64,000 nt of DNA from Dactylis glomerata (taxonomy: Eukaryota > Streptophyta > Magnoliopsida > Poales > Poaceae). Below the pieces are notes generated by a model. It was not told the DNA's origin, made no database searches, and was given only the letters and a program-made list of their open reading frames with translations. Shown here piece by piece: positions 33,431 to 46,367 of this stretch (positions are counted from its first letter, which is position 1; each line of letters begins with the position of its first letter). The position numbers and the translations under genes are program-made. Location of the stretch: NCBI GenBank assembly GCA_007115705.1, contig QXEO01000546.1, positions 7,323,797 through 7,387,796 of the forward strand, written 5' to 3'.

Positions 33431-36400
33431 AGGCTATTTATATACGTATATAGATATCACATTCATTATGTGTGATGTTTGATCCGTGTGCAAGGCTAAC
33501 ATTTAGATTGTTAAAAATTCAGGTTTACTTGAGCAATGACCATACAATGTTTAGATCATTCTGATGGATTATAAGATATGTTTTCTAAATTTGTAAAAAA
33601 GTAATTTATCCTAATTATTATATAGGTTGGCTAAAAAGTAAGAGAATACCTTGTGTACGTCTCATTTTCTATTTTGCATTGCATATAGAAATGAATGCCA
33701 TTAGTGTGTTTCCTAATAACATTATGATGAGTTACTGGCCATGGTATACTACATACACCTATAAAGATCATCTACGATGAAAACTCCATTGCATTACGTT
33801 TCGTGCTAATTTGCGGCATGTCTCTTGTTTCCAATCATACTAAGATTTTGATATAGTATTATTGTGTATCTGAAAATTTATAGATAATGATAGGTTGGTG
33901 GCTTTTACTTATTTTCTCTATGAATAATGTCGTGAGTACGTGGCTATATGGACCATACTCTTAATTTTCGAGAAATAGAAAATTGGACGGTCTTGATTTT
34001 CATTTTGTTGACATGTGAATTTGCAAGGATTATTTCTTTACATAAATATGGAACTAATTCAAAAAATGTTAACTCATACAAAATATGTTGGAGGGAGTGA
34101 TCTATCATTTCCAGCTCCACCTGTACAACCAATAGGTTTGAGAGCTACACAGATCAATCTTTTGCCATGTAGTTTAGTTATCATGTCCGTAAGATTGTAT
34201 GTTCTTTGCAGAGTCATCCTTGAGGTTGATTTTGTGCCATACAAAATAAGATTGCAATGCTCCATCTTTCTCTACTTGGCTAGTTTTTCTTTCTGGAACC
34301 AATGGTTCTCGCAGCTCGTATTATTGCTTTTATTTTCTTTCTTGGTACTTTGGTAATGGAGCACCAGTTTGGTGGAATGCTTTTCAACACATGTGTCCCA
34401 GGCCAAAGTGTGTGATCTTACGGTCCCACTCATCGAGGTAGACGATTCACATATTTTTTTTAAACCTATAATATTAGCTCATATTTTTTAGATTTGAATT
34501 TATTGAAATTTTAGCACTTTTGGTATGAGAGATGAAAAAGAATAGTGTCGACACGTTAATTACGAGGAACATTATTCAATCTTTTAGATTTATCAGGAAT
34601 ATGTAATGTTGAGTTCCTTTCTAAATAGCTAGACATTGTTTAAAAAATAATTCACTTTCTTGTTTTTTAACGCTATAATTCACTTTCTTGTTAATAATTA
34701 TATTTTGTAAATTAATTAAATTTATATTTTATAATATATCTTCTCCAATCATGAGTGACGAATCAAATGGAGCGATCTCGTTGCTCCGCCCAGTCTTGTG
34801 CGTTATGTCCAACAGACAGCGGGACACCTTGTTTTCTCGCTAGCAGCTAGGTGTAGGTGGTACGTGTCGGTACATATTTTGCTATTTTCGCGTTGCCTTC
34901 AATCGCATAGCAACAAGTTGCCTGGACGGTTGGACTCCAGCCCATCTCTCTCTGGCTCATACCGACTACACCTTGGCGGCTTGGCTGGAAGGCTGGACTA
35001 CACCAGCCCATCTCTCTCTTTCTCTCCATCTTCCGCAGTCGTCTCGTCCTGTCCACGCTTGCGCCGCCGGCATCTCGACCAACTCCGCCTTACTTCTGTC
35101 TGCTATTCTCCGGTGCTCCCCTCCTATCGCGAACGGTCGGCGGCAGACGAAGCCGAAACAGAGACCTAGGGATGATGGATCACCGGATCCACAGGCACGC
35201 CTCACTTAAGCCTTTTCCCCTGTTCAATCCTGCCACTGTCATCGCGAGCTTTGTTCATGCGCTGCTCTCATCCAAGATCTACAACAAGATCAATAGCCCG
35301 TCGGAGATTCTTGAATCTGGCAGTTGTGTGCCCAACGATCAGGTCCCCTAGATTGCTATTCTGTAAGGCACATTCCCCACTCGCCCACATCCCTCACAGC
35401 TCGAAAAAAAAGAAATCTCATCTGTTTTACACTGACCACCCAGCTGGCCGTGAGAAGCAAAGATGGTCATGCGATATGGGTTAATTCCCCTTTGTTATTA
35501 TTTTATAGTTCCATGTTAGTTTTTATTTCATTTTGCAGATTTCTCATCTTAGTAGCCCATAACTAGGAAGTTGTTCATCTATTAAAATTATAGATGCTCC
35601 TGTGTACAACAAAAAATATACTATGCTCGGTTAACGCATGCTTTCTAGCAAGTTGTGTTTGATGTGTTACAGCTGCATGATTACAAAACTAAGCTCCAAA
35701 AATTTACCAGATACAAACCCCAAGCAACATCAGCCACAAATTTTATCTTTAGAAGTTGCTAGTGGAAACCATCAGTCCTAGGCTCCTAGGGCACTTCAGA
35801 CACCTGTGCCAATTCCAAATTTCGCATCTCTTTCTCCTGGCAAAACAACGTGTGGACAAACAAACCGAGATGGCATAATTGTTTCTTATTCGATGTGATG
35901 TCATGTGCTTGACTGGTTTCTTGATTTTGTACAGCAGGACTAGATAATGGTTGCACTACCATAAAATTGTTTGTGTTGACGATTCTCACATAAGGCGAAG
36001 CATCTTAACCTTCTAATGGCTACTTGGGATCAGAATGATATTTGTGATTAACACAGTGGGCTTTGGTGATGATTACAGTTGATTGATTAAGCTCTCATGT
36101 CTTACCATGTGAACTGGTTGATAATCATCATGGTAATCACTAGAATACACAAACCTCTTTTTATAGTAGAATTTATATATCTGAGTGGTCCGTGAGTACA
36201 TCAGATGTAGCTACTAAAGACATGGATACAGAATCTGCAGTTTCAGTGACATTCTCTAATTTATCACCATTGCTATTGTTAAAGTTACAACCATCGGGTG
36301 CACAGAGGTCCTAAAGAACAAGGGTTGGCTTTTTGATAAGTAAGGCAATCACTTGTCTACAGGTGTTTCAACTACAGATCTTCCACTTGGGTCACCTGAT

Positions 36401-37542
36401 GTAATAGTCTGTGTAAAGGTGCTGAATACTATCCTTTGCATGTAGACTGCTGAAATTATTAATTGTGAAACCTGGCACGGTTGAGAATGCTCACTGTTTA
36501 AGTGGTTCAGTTCTGGAGTACATGCTTTGTAATTAATTTACTGCTAATGAGGAAGTGAGATGAAGTGTTGATATTCTTTTCTAAACCTGCACCTAGCGTA
36601 CAATCTTTTGCGGTGGCCTCAATAGACTCATCTTATCAGGTAGTGAATATTTGTAGGAGAGAGCAAATCTATATTATTTTCTTTGCAGAGATGTGTTCAT
36701 AAAATTTATTTCCACTGATCATCTTATTTGGAAATGTTCTTCATTGCTTATACTGAATAATTTATCACTTCATAAAACCTTTCTTCCATGGATACATGAC
36801 TAATGTAGGATTTAGGTGAACATGCAACATTTTTTATGTAATTAAATAATTTCATAGTTGTCAAAGAATTATGTCAACTCTTATTTGCTTTCAGTATCAA
36901 ATGTAAATTGTAAAATGTCAATACAAATGTTGTGAAATTATACATTTCGTTTGTGTGTGAAAATGCATGGCTGTCTAATTGCAATTTGAGAATTCGGTTG
37001 TAGTGAATATGTGCAAGCCTATATGGAGATGTTCTTCATTACTTGTAAGTGAGAAACGGGAATTCCGTTGGGAAAGGAACAAAGATATATACTTCTGACC
37101 ATATTGCATTCAATGCTGCAAGCTTGACATATACCTATTTGTCCTTGAGTATCAATGTAAGATATTTTTTCTAAATCCGAGTAGTGAATTTCTTCTAAGT
37201 TGCAGATTCACAAATATTAGTTTGCCGAAGATGATGCCCTCAACTGCTCTGTCCTCAACTACGCTGCCCTCCACCGCCTTTGGTGTTCTAGAGTCAATTA
37301 CAGCTATCCATGAATCTACATGTATCTTCTAATATAAGTGGCCCAAGTCCTAGGATTTACATGAATCAAGTGACTGACTCCATACTGTGTTTTTGTTTGC
37401 TTGAATGAGAAATCAGAATATGTTGGTACAATTGTTTTTATTATAAAGATTTTACCATATTTCATATCCTAATGTCTGCACTAATGAGGGTGTTGGGGGG
37501 AGGACCTCACTACAGAATTAGTTAGGGGAGAGGCTTTTTGGC
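33431..37542. other. About 4.1 kb with no identified gene
   Basis: Mostly AT-rich sequence. A more GC-rich island at about 34750-35500 contains pyrimidine-rich stretches and a short internal duplication (cagcccatctctctct near 34938 and 35005). It could be a captured 5' exon or leader, but I could not match it to a family. A small duplication (ataattcactttcttgtt, near 34649 and 34675) is also present. Confidence 0.4.
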
Positions 37543-37897
37543 TCCGGGGTGCAAATGCTCCCTTTATTTTAAATGCAATTTAAACATATTTTGAATTGTT
37601 AAAAAATTCGAAAAAATATTGCATGTACATCTTCATAACCTATGCATGAGCCAAGTTATTTCATGAAAATCTGACTCTTCCCGTGGGCTAGGCAAAAAAG
37701 ATAAAATTTGGTGATAAAATAAGGGTTTGCATGAGATTTTTTTTGTCTTTTTACTCACAACACTACAAATATTGATTTACTGCAAAATTTGGTCAAGCGT
37801 ACGTAGTTTGTCGAGATGTACACGCAAAATTTTTATTTGGAATTTTTTCATATTTTCAAATATGTTTTTTGGATAAAGGGAGCATATACACCCTAGA
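37543..37897. mobile_element. MITE with about 25-bp terminal inverted repeats
   Basis: The left end (ggggtgcaaatgctcccttt) and the complement of the right end (agggtgtatatgctcccttt) match at 17 of 20 positions. The interior is AT-rich and noncoding. A target duplication is not clear. It is related to the eroded copy at 26735-27097. Confidence 0.6.
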
Positions 37898-38275
37898 TCA
37901 AATATGCATTTCCCATTAGTTTGGTTTATGATTAGATAAATAAATCAACGGCGGCACCGGATCTTCACCATTTTTCAACCATTAGTAGAAGCAAAATATT
38001 GTGGTCTTCTCATAGTTATTCCTTCAGCCTTAAGACAGGTAGATGATGGAATTCTAAACTGAAGAGTATATAATGTTATCATTGATGGCAAGGTGCAAAC
38101 AAAACACCAACATGACCAAGAAGAAAACATCCGACTACCAAATTGTTTTAAGAAAAATGCCCCATAAAGCTCAACCACCAAAAGCCAACATAGTTTGAAA
38201 AGAACCTAAACTAAGCCCCATGAAATCTTAACACCTGAAGCAAAAAGAATTTAAAAGAAAAACTCGTACTAACAA

Positions 38276-38305
38276 AACGGCGCAGCAAGGCGCGTAAGGT
38301 TCTAG
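38276..38305 (+). mobile_element. Helitron 3' terminus
   Basis: The sequence has a GC-rich imperfect hairpin (acggcgc-agcaag-gcgcgt) followed after six bases by CTAG and a T, the standard Helitron end. The matching TC 5' end could not be placed with confidence, so how much upstream DNA belongs to it is open. Confidence 0.5.
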
Positions 38306-38306
38306 T

Positions 38307-38890
38307 TCTTGTGTAGTTCTCTAGGACATGTTTATATGTGTGTGTTAATATTAACACGTATATGCGAATGGAAAAATATTTTGTATGGATCAGACTTTTT
38401 CAAGTGACTATGCGATTGATTTGGGTGGATACTTATAGATACGTGATACCAGTGGACTACCGGTCAAGTTGTTTCTTTTTGCAATTACTGATCTGCCTTT
38501 GCAATTTTTTTTTTTTTGAGATGGATATGCCTTTTTAAGGTACGTGTTTTTTGTCCCAAAAAAATACGCATGTGTCTTCAATAGGCAAGTATGATCTAAC
38601 GTGACAAACCCAAATCATGTGGCACGTCTATAGTTTAGCGTATAGCATTACGTAACAGTTAGATCTATTAAATCTTAACCGTTAATAATATAATCAACGG
38701 TATATATATATTTAGTCTATGTGGATTAACGTGGTGCTCATATTTTAGACTTCCGTATTGTGCTTTTAGTATATAGTAGATAACTACATGACTCACAACA
38801 TGCAAAAGCACTCCAGAAGCTTAGGCATCGAGCTAGATAAGAGTTTTTCTCATCTTCTATAGATAGATTTTAGGGATCCTTAGGAGGAGA
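38307..38890. other. No recognisable feature
   Basis: AT-rich DNA with a poly-T run (38508-38517) and a TA dinucleotide stretch (38701-38711). No gene or terminal repeat seen. Confidence 0.4.
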
Positions 38891-38899
38891 AAAACCTAT

Positions 38900-39077
38900 A
38901 TCTAGAATTTGCTCTACATTTGAGTCCATGACCCAAAAATAATCAAGCAAGAATTTTTTTCATACATCATAATTTGTATCATCAAATATAAAAGGTTTAT
39001 TTTGCACTAATCCCCTAGTTGACATCTTTGGTCTCAAAGAGGTGAAGCCTAAAACGAGAGACATGACTCTGATACCA
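38900..39077 (-). pseudogene. Copia primer site and N-terminal gag remnant
   Basis: The minus strand next to the LTR reads TGGTATCAGAG (39067-39077), the initiator tRNA-Met primer site. Further in, a frame gives FDDTNYDV, a stop, then KKFLLDYFWVMDSNV, matching the start of copia gag, where FDGTNYDxW is usual. The stop sits where the conserved Trp belongs (TGG to TGA). The element's remaining interior is not contiguous here. Confidence 0.65.
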
Positions 39078-39079
39078 AT

Positions 39080-40159
39080 TGAAAGAACACATATGTCGCC
39101 TAGAGGGGTGAATAGGCGATTTAGAACTCTTACGTCATTAGCTTAAACAAATGTGGAATAAAACTAATGTTTGATTTGTCAAGCACAAAATCTAAGTACT
39201 CTAGGCTCAACTAAGTACATCAACAACATATGCTAAGCAATACAAGCAACAAGGGACGGAAAGATAAAGAACTTTAAGCACGAAGGCTATCACAAATCAA
39301 ATTGCATAAGCGGTGGAACTCGGGAAAAGAGATAATTTAGGGACGTAGAGACGGAGATGTATCCCGAAGTTCACAACCTTGTGGATACTACTCTCCATTG
39401 GAGTGGTGTGGAGGCACAAGGCTCCCAAGGACGACAAAGGCTTACCGTATTCTCCTCGAGCCTTCGCACCAAAAGGGAAATCCTCAATCTACTATGGGAC
39501 CCTTGAGGACGGTCAGCGAACCCATACAAGCTTGGGGCAATCTCCGCAACTTTATTGGAGGCTCCTAATTAATCCACAAAGCCACAAAGTTTGAGGAAAT
39601 CTCCACAACTTTGTTAGAGGCTTCCAAGTATCGCCAGAAAGCTACAAAGACTCTAATCCCTCTAGGTTCCAAGAAATAAGATTAATAAGCTTCTTACTTT
39701 CACCAATCGATATCCAAAGAGAACTAAAACCGATATAACTTATGCAATGACAAGAATAGAAGTAGTGATCAAATCCTTCTCTCGCAAATCCCACCACAAT
39801 AACTAATTTTAAGCAAGAATATGAGTGGAAGAACAAAGGGAAACTGAACAGAAGAACCCTGCGGTCTAGATCCAAATGATTCCCTCACCGAAAGGAGAAA
39901 TTGAATGGTCAAAATTAAGATCTAGATATCCAGTCTCCTTTCCTTAAAAAAGATTCAAGCTGCATATGAGGAATAGAGAGTAGGGCAAGCTATTGAAGGT
40001 CAACAATGGAGGACAGAAAAGGAAGAAGAACCGGCCACTACTTGTGGAATAGAGAGGAGAGGGAAGTCGGAAAAGCCGGCCACTACTTGTGGAATAGACC
40101 CATTGTTATAGTGGGTGGGGGAATATTACCGGTTTGGGAAAAGGACTGTTGCTCCAACA
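39080..40159 (-). mobile_element. 5' LTR of a copia element
   Basis: This 1080-bp LTR, read on the minus strand, starts TGTTGGAGCAAC at 40159 and ends TTCTTTCA at 39080, two bases before the primer site. The motif cctagaggggtgaataggcg near the 3' end is widespread in grass copia LTRs. The 3' LTR is not in its expected place, so the element is truncated or interrupted. Confidence 0.65.
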
Positions 40160-41640
40160 GGTCGGACTTGATAGTCGGACAAGTCTGGGCATGGAAAGTT
40201 CTAAGTCCGACTTGAGAACAGTAGATCACAGCCAAAGGTCAGACTAGGGCTGGACCTGGCTCGGACCACTCCAGTCTCCCACACAACAAAAACTGAAAAT
40301 GCAATAACATACATCACATCACATCTTGGGCATGCCACATTCAAATCTCCAACCTCATCTAGCCAGTCAAGTTGCGCCTGGAAAGTCGGTGCCGGAGCCT
40401 CGCAACTTCCCTCTAGGGCAACCTTTCCGGGCAGCAATAGCAGGGGGCTCACCACATTTGTGGTGAACGAATGGCGAGCAGCGGATGAGCCTGTGGCGGC
40501 CGGCAAAGCGAATGTCCAGGTGGAAATGCCGACAGAGGGAGATGGTGCAAAGGCGGCCCAGGGCGACATAGTGGCAGAGGAAGACAATGCGGGCGCTGCC
40601 CAGGTGACAAATTAGACTCGTTGCCCTTTCTCATTATGATGTGTTTGCTGAATCATAGCAATTTGGTCGCTGCTTGTAATATATTGCACTTCCTCATTAT
40701 GTTGTGTTTGCTGAATCATAGCAATTTTCCTGACTTGCTATCGTTGTGTTTGAACTGGGCAGCCGCTGGCCCTGATACCAGAGTCCAGTCGCGCTGCAGA
40801 GTTGTGGATAACTGGAGTTTTCCATGGAGAGCAAACTGAATTAGAGCGACTGCGAAACCTTTGCGAATCTAGCCGCCGAGATTTGCAGGAGCTTAAGAGC
40901 GACCATCACTCGCTTGTATCTGCAGTGCTGAATTTGGCCTATGGCTTCATTGACAATATTTTGATCCCACATTCTTGCATGTTACTCATGGTTAGTCCGG
41001 GCCCTTGCTAACTTTTTGTTAATTGCAGTTGCTGAAGAGGTAGAGGGCCAAACTGCTTGGTACCTGATTGATGAAATGTTTGTTCTCGTCCAAGATTACC
41101 TTGGCGATGTGTACTGCGTACTCATGGCCTAATCGCCAAGGGAAGATGTTGTCACCAGGCACCCATATGTGTAGGATGTGCTTCCGCTGATTCTACATGT
41201 GGTTTGCCTGGATGCATTGTTCGGCTTTTTGCCGGGGGATATCAGTCGCCCTTGGGCTGGTTCTTGGTCATCTTCCCAATCTTGATCTGAATCTTGTAAC
41301 TAGGGAGTTTGCCGAGTCACGGCCTGGGGATGACACAATGCAGTGCTTGGTAGAATCTGCAGCACCTTATGATGATTGGGTGCTGTCCTTGGTGGATTTA
41401 AACATACACTAGGGGTCGCAGTTTGCGCTGGGTGACGAAGCTCCCACAGGGAATCACGTGACTGATTTTGCGCGTAGCGATGACATCCGGGCGGCTGAAG
41501 AGCGAGAGCTGACAACCTTTGACACCACCACATTTGTGATGCGACATCCAGAAAGAGTCCCAAGTTTTCCTTTTGTAGGGGAGGAGTACCTCGAGATTGA
41601 GGCGAGGCCTGATGTAGTCGAGTAAACATGTAAATTTCCG
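40160..41640 (+). pseudogene. Exon-like fragments of an unidentified gene
   Basis: Three coding-like pieces are seen. The first is about 40390-40608 (FVVNEWRAADEPVAAGKA, acidic Ala-rich). The second is about 40763-40930, preceded by an acceptor (ctgggcag) and rich in heptad-like charged residues (ELERLRNLCESSRRDLQEL, a probable coiled coil). The third is 41197-41625 (NLVTREFAESRPGDDTMQCL; after a stop, TTFDTTTFVMRHPERVP). They are the right size and spacing for exons or pieces of a transposon-borne gene, but stops interrupt them and I recognise no domain. A retrotransposon accessory gene is possible. Confidence 0.35.
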
Positions 41641-41649
41641 CCCAACATG

Positions 41650-42036
41650 TATGTATGTCGATATAATGAGAGTCATTCTTCCTTTTGGGAATTTTACCCT
41701 TCCAAAACTTTGGCTTTACTGTGGACTCATTGAGGCCACTATTATTGACTCACTGTGGCTTTTGAGGCTAGTCGTAGGGCGACTCCATGAGGGCTCCTAC
41801 TTGGTGTTTTTTGCGGATGCGTCGAGTTCGGGCTGCGAGTCCCTGAGCATGCTACTTAGCACTGTAGATTGCTTCTTCAGGGATAGCGATGACTGAGATT
41901 TTTGTGCTGTTGGAGCCAGCGTGTCACTCGCCGTGGCCCGTAAGGCTGGTCGCATGGCGACTCCAGGGAGGGCTCCTTCTTGGCTGTCTTTCACATGCGC
42001 ACCGGGGTCGGAGTCGCGATTCTTCGGGCGTGTTAC
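41650..42036. other. Segment with diverged direct repeat
   Basis: A block near 41778-41850 (gcgactcca...gagggctcct...) recurs, diverged, at 41958-42030. It may be a fragment of another LTR. The last five bases, gttac (42032-42036), are the expected left target duplication of element B. Confidence 0.4.
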
Positions 42037-43435
42037 TGATGTCTACGCACGCTTCTATTCTTGTAGACAGTGTTGGGCCTCCAAGTGCAGAGGTTTGTAG
42101 AACAACAGCAAGTTTCCCTTAAGTGGATCGCCCAAGGTTTATCGAACTCAGGAAGGAGGAGGTCAAAGCTATCCCTCTCAAGCAACCCTGCAATTACGAT
42201 ACAAGAAGTCTCTTGCGTCCCCAACACACCCAATACACTTGTCAGATGTATAGGTGCACTAGTTGGCGAAGAGATAGTAAAATACAAGTAATATGGATGA
42301 TTATAAGTAGTAAATGCAATCTGAAATAAATATCGCTGCGAGCAAATATGTAACAAAACTGAATGTAAACGGTGTTTCAATGCTTAGAAACAAGGCCTAG
42401 GGATCATACTTTCACTAGTGGATACTCTCAACAAAGATAACATAATTGAACACATAAATATCTATCTTCACTATGCTACTCTAAACTATTCTCTGATGGA
42501 TAATGAACACTAATCATGTGTAGGGCTACGAAGCACTCCTCAAAGTTTGCATTTCCCCAAACTAGATTGCCCCAAACTATCACCTTGAGCGCACTAGATG
42601 GTTCCAACAAACACCAACAATTTATAGAGACACTAGCCAAAGAGACACACATAATGCGCACACTGTCACCTTCACATCATGATACAAGGTGTCTCCAGAG
42701 ATTACAATAATAAAGCAATGGAGTAGCATAATATATGAAGAACAACATCTACCAACTCATCTAGATACAAAGCTCATGATCACATATAGATCACATCATG
42801 GGAGAGAGAGATGAACCACATAGCTACCGGTAGAGCCCTCAGCCCCGGGGGAGAACTACTCCCTCCTCATCATGGGAGACAGCAACGTCAAGGGAGATGG
42901 CGGTGAAGTCGATGGAGATGGCTCCGAGGGCACTTCCCTGTCCCAGAAGGGTGCTGGAACAGAGAATTCTGTCCCCCAAAATTGGTCTTCAACGGCGGCA
43001 GCGCTGCAGAACTTTACTGGGAGAAGCGCCAATTAATTTAGGGTTTTCGCGTCGGAGGCTTCTTGTAGGCGAAGGGGCGATGTCAGAGGGTGGCCAGGGC
43101 CCCCACACCATAGGGTGGTGCGCCCAGGGGGGACCCGCGCCACCAGGTGGTGTGGTTGCCCTTGGCTCCCTTCCGACTCTTCTTTGGACTCCGTCTCGTG
43201 TCGAGGGAAAATAGGACCTTCGGGCTTCATTTCGTCCAATTCCGAGAATATTTCCTGTGTAACTTTTCTGAAACACAAAACAATAGGAAATAGGGAACTT
43301 GCACTGTGGCATCTCGTTAATAGGTTAGTTCTGGAAAATGCATAAAAACGCCACGAAGTGTAACAAAACACAAAGCAAATGGTGTATAAACAAGCATGGA
43401 GCATCAAAACTTATAGATACGTTTGAGATGTATCA
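42037..43435 (-). mobile_element. 3' LTR of element B
   Basis: This 1399-bp LTR, read on the minus strand, opens TGATACATCTCAAACG at 43435 and closes ...AGACATCA at 42037. Just inside (43436 onward, minus strand) is the purine-rich tract ending the interior. Its left part matches the partial 5' LTR at 49017-49822 with about a dozen substitutions by my count, plus one short deletion, implying a fairly recent insertion. Confidence 0.85.
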
Positions 43436-46367
43436 AGCATCCCCAAGCTTAACTCCTGCTCGTCCTCGAGTAGGTAAGTGATAACAAAACAATAATTTTT
43501 GAGGTGACATGCACCAACACAATCTTGATCAAACGATGTAAAGAATTGAGTGCTGAGATCAAAGTACTCTAAACATGGGCATAAAAGACATAATCTTGAC
43601 AATAAAACTTAGCAACCATGTTATAACATGAAAAGTAACACAAACAAAAGATTATGAGTAATAATGCATTGAAAGTCAAGTGTGTGTTTCAAGCATATAG
43701 AAAAACATAGCAAAGTGGTTTTCAGCTTGTCCTTCATGGAGTAGCAAAACATAAATGCATAGAACACCTTCAAGTTTAAGAGGGCGACTAGATACAAATA
43801 ATTTAAGAACAAGAAAAACCATAATCATGAATCAATCAATAATAAATTTTGGGACTATGCACATTAAACTCAGAATGACAACTATGCTCTCTTAGACGGT
43901 GCATAAAGGTAGAAGGTGAATGCTCAACATAAAAGTAAAAGAAAGGCCCTTCGCAGAGGGAAGTAGTGATTGCGAGTTTTTATAAACCTTCCAAAAATTA
44001 TGGTACTTACTAGCTTTGAGCTCTCATTGCCCCATCATAGGCATCTTGAGTGGTTAAGGTAAATGCGAGTACAAATATGAGGCATATGCTTGAGAAATCA
44101 TAAGTTGAAAATCTCATGTCCCGTGAATACGAATATGCAAACCTCATGCTACTCGACTTAGGTCCCAAGTTCTTGTCATTGTAAGCATACATGTATCATT
44201 GAGAACGCCAACGGGGTACCTCTTACCCGATGACATGGAAACAAGCCCACATCAAAATGACAAGACAAACAGACAATGGACACCTTGACATCTCCTTTAT
44301 TTACCATTGGGTATAGCTTTTTATTTTGAGATGCGTATTCGAATGTCCACTATGGACATGCTGTAAATTTTCACCATGAATTATGCATGGCTTAGATTAG
44401 CGGCCCAGGCGTTTCTCTAACACATATACAAACTCCATGAGCTCACAAGTTTCCAACTTATTTTACATCGCTGGGTATCCATAAACAAAAGATCATGATA
44501 TCAACTAAATAAGAGTAAGTGCAATATTGAAAGCGTGCCCCATGACAGCATGGCTGAGCTAACTCCCAACTTACAACTTGCAAGCATAACATCGACATAA
44601 GAGAGCCACAATGGTCAAGTTTATTAAGTGCAAGAAATTAAATGTGCCATCAGGTTCATGAGAGCTTTACTGACTAATTTTCACATAACAAAAATTTTAA
44701 TTTGGAAGATAGATAAAAGCAAGACGAATGTACTTGGAATAGCAAATTGCTAATAGGTAGATATGGTGGACACATTAGAAAACTTTGGTTTTTGGGAGTT
44801 GATGCACAAGAAGTATTCCCTCTCAGTACAGATGAAGGCTAGCAAAAGACTGGGAGCGACCAACCAAGAGAGCAATAACGGCCATAATCATGCATAGCGA
44901 CAAAACATTATTAACCAAAGCATAAAGTGATATCACAAGTAAAAAACCAAATGATCATAGAGGCTTGAGGCGACTTGTTAAAGTCAAACATGGTGTAAGC
45001 ATGCGCCAAGTCAACCCAAATAAAGCATCAAAGGAGAATACCACAATAATATGCTCCCATATAATAAAAACAACGCATGATTCTTTCAAAGGCATATTAA
45101 GCAATCTCAGTCATTTGAGACAAGTCATGCTACAGCAAAAACTACTAAGCATACTATCAAAATAGCATCAAGTATGACATGCAAAAGTCTAAGCCACAGT
45201 CTAAACAAGCTCCCATTGTACAACAATAGGCATGAAACTTTTTTCTCTTTTCCAACACCAATCAACCTTTTTGTAACAACTCTTAAAGATGAAAAACAAC
45301 ATAGACCAGAGGTCTAAACACACCTTGATAAAAAGAAATAACAAGATCTGAACAAAAATCAAGGTGAAAATGAAAGCAAAACACAGTACTAGAAAAAGAG
45401 AACACTCGTTGAACGAAAAGAGTGGAAACTAGAGTGTTCTTGGCAATGGAAACAGAGTATGTCTCTCTCCAAAACAAACATGATGTGATCCAACCATTTA
45501 TTATAGAAAACAAAACAAAATAAAACTGAAAGCGAAAATAAAGACGCTCCAGGAACAACACATAGCATATGAAGCAATAAAAATATAGTGTCTTGAAAGA
45601 TGACCTGATATTTTTGTTGATGAAGAAGAGGGTGCCATGGGGCATCCCCAAGCTTTGACGCTTGTACTTCTTGGATATTTCTTGGGGTGATAGGGGAATC
45701 CCCAAGCTTGAGCTTTTGTCCATACTTCATCTCATCTCATCATTCTCCTTTCCCTACACTTGAAAACTTCCTTCATACAAAACTTCACACAATTCTTGTT
45801 AGCAACATTAGTATAAGCACGATAGTAAATCTAGTCTTTTGGTTCAGTTTCAAATTGAAGTAAAACACCCATTAAAGCATATGCTACTGTAGCAACTTCC
45901 TCAAAAGTTCCGTGATCAAAAGAACTCAAAAAGAAAGCGATCAAGAGGCAAACACAAATAGTGGCAGAATCTGTCAAAACAGAACAGCTGGTAAAGATCG
46001 ATTTTTTCAAAAATCTTCTGTTGCTCAAATCGAAAATTGCAAAACTAATTGAAGTTAGGAAATAACATGGGGCATGTGCACAATAAATACAGATCAAAAA
46101 GGCATTCTGAGAATTTTCACGAATTTTTACGGTACAGCGCAGAAATCTGTTTCAGGACAGCAACTTCCCCAAATCTTACCTTTCTCCACTTAGAGGTTCT
46201 TCTTGGCACAAAAACGAAATAAAAATGATAAGGAGGGGTCATTACAGTAGTAATAACTTCCAAGACTCAACAAAAAGAAAAAGTACTGAAAAGAAAACAT
46301 TGGGTTATCTCCCAATAGTGCTTTTCTTTAACGCCTTTGAGCTAGGCGCAGTAATTTGAGAAGATGC
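43436..46367 (-). other. Noncoding 3' interior of element B
   Basis: About 2.9 kb without polymerase coding sequence. The part from 44345 matches 1660-3660 of element A, and the part next to the LTR matches 1-164. It marks the element as non-autonomous. Confidence 0.65.
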
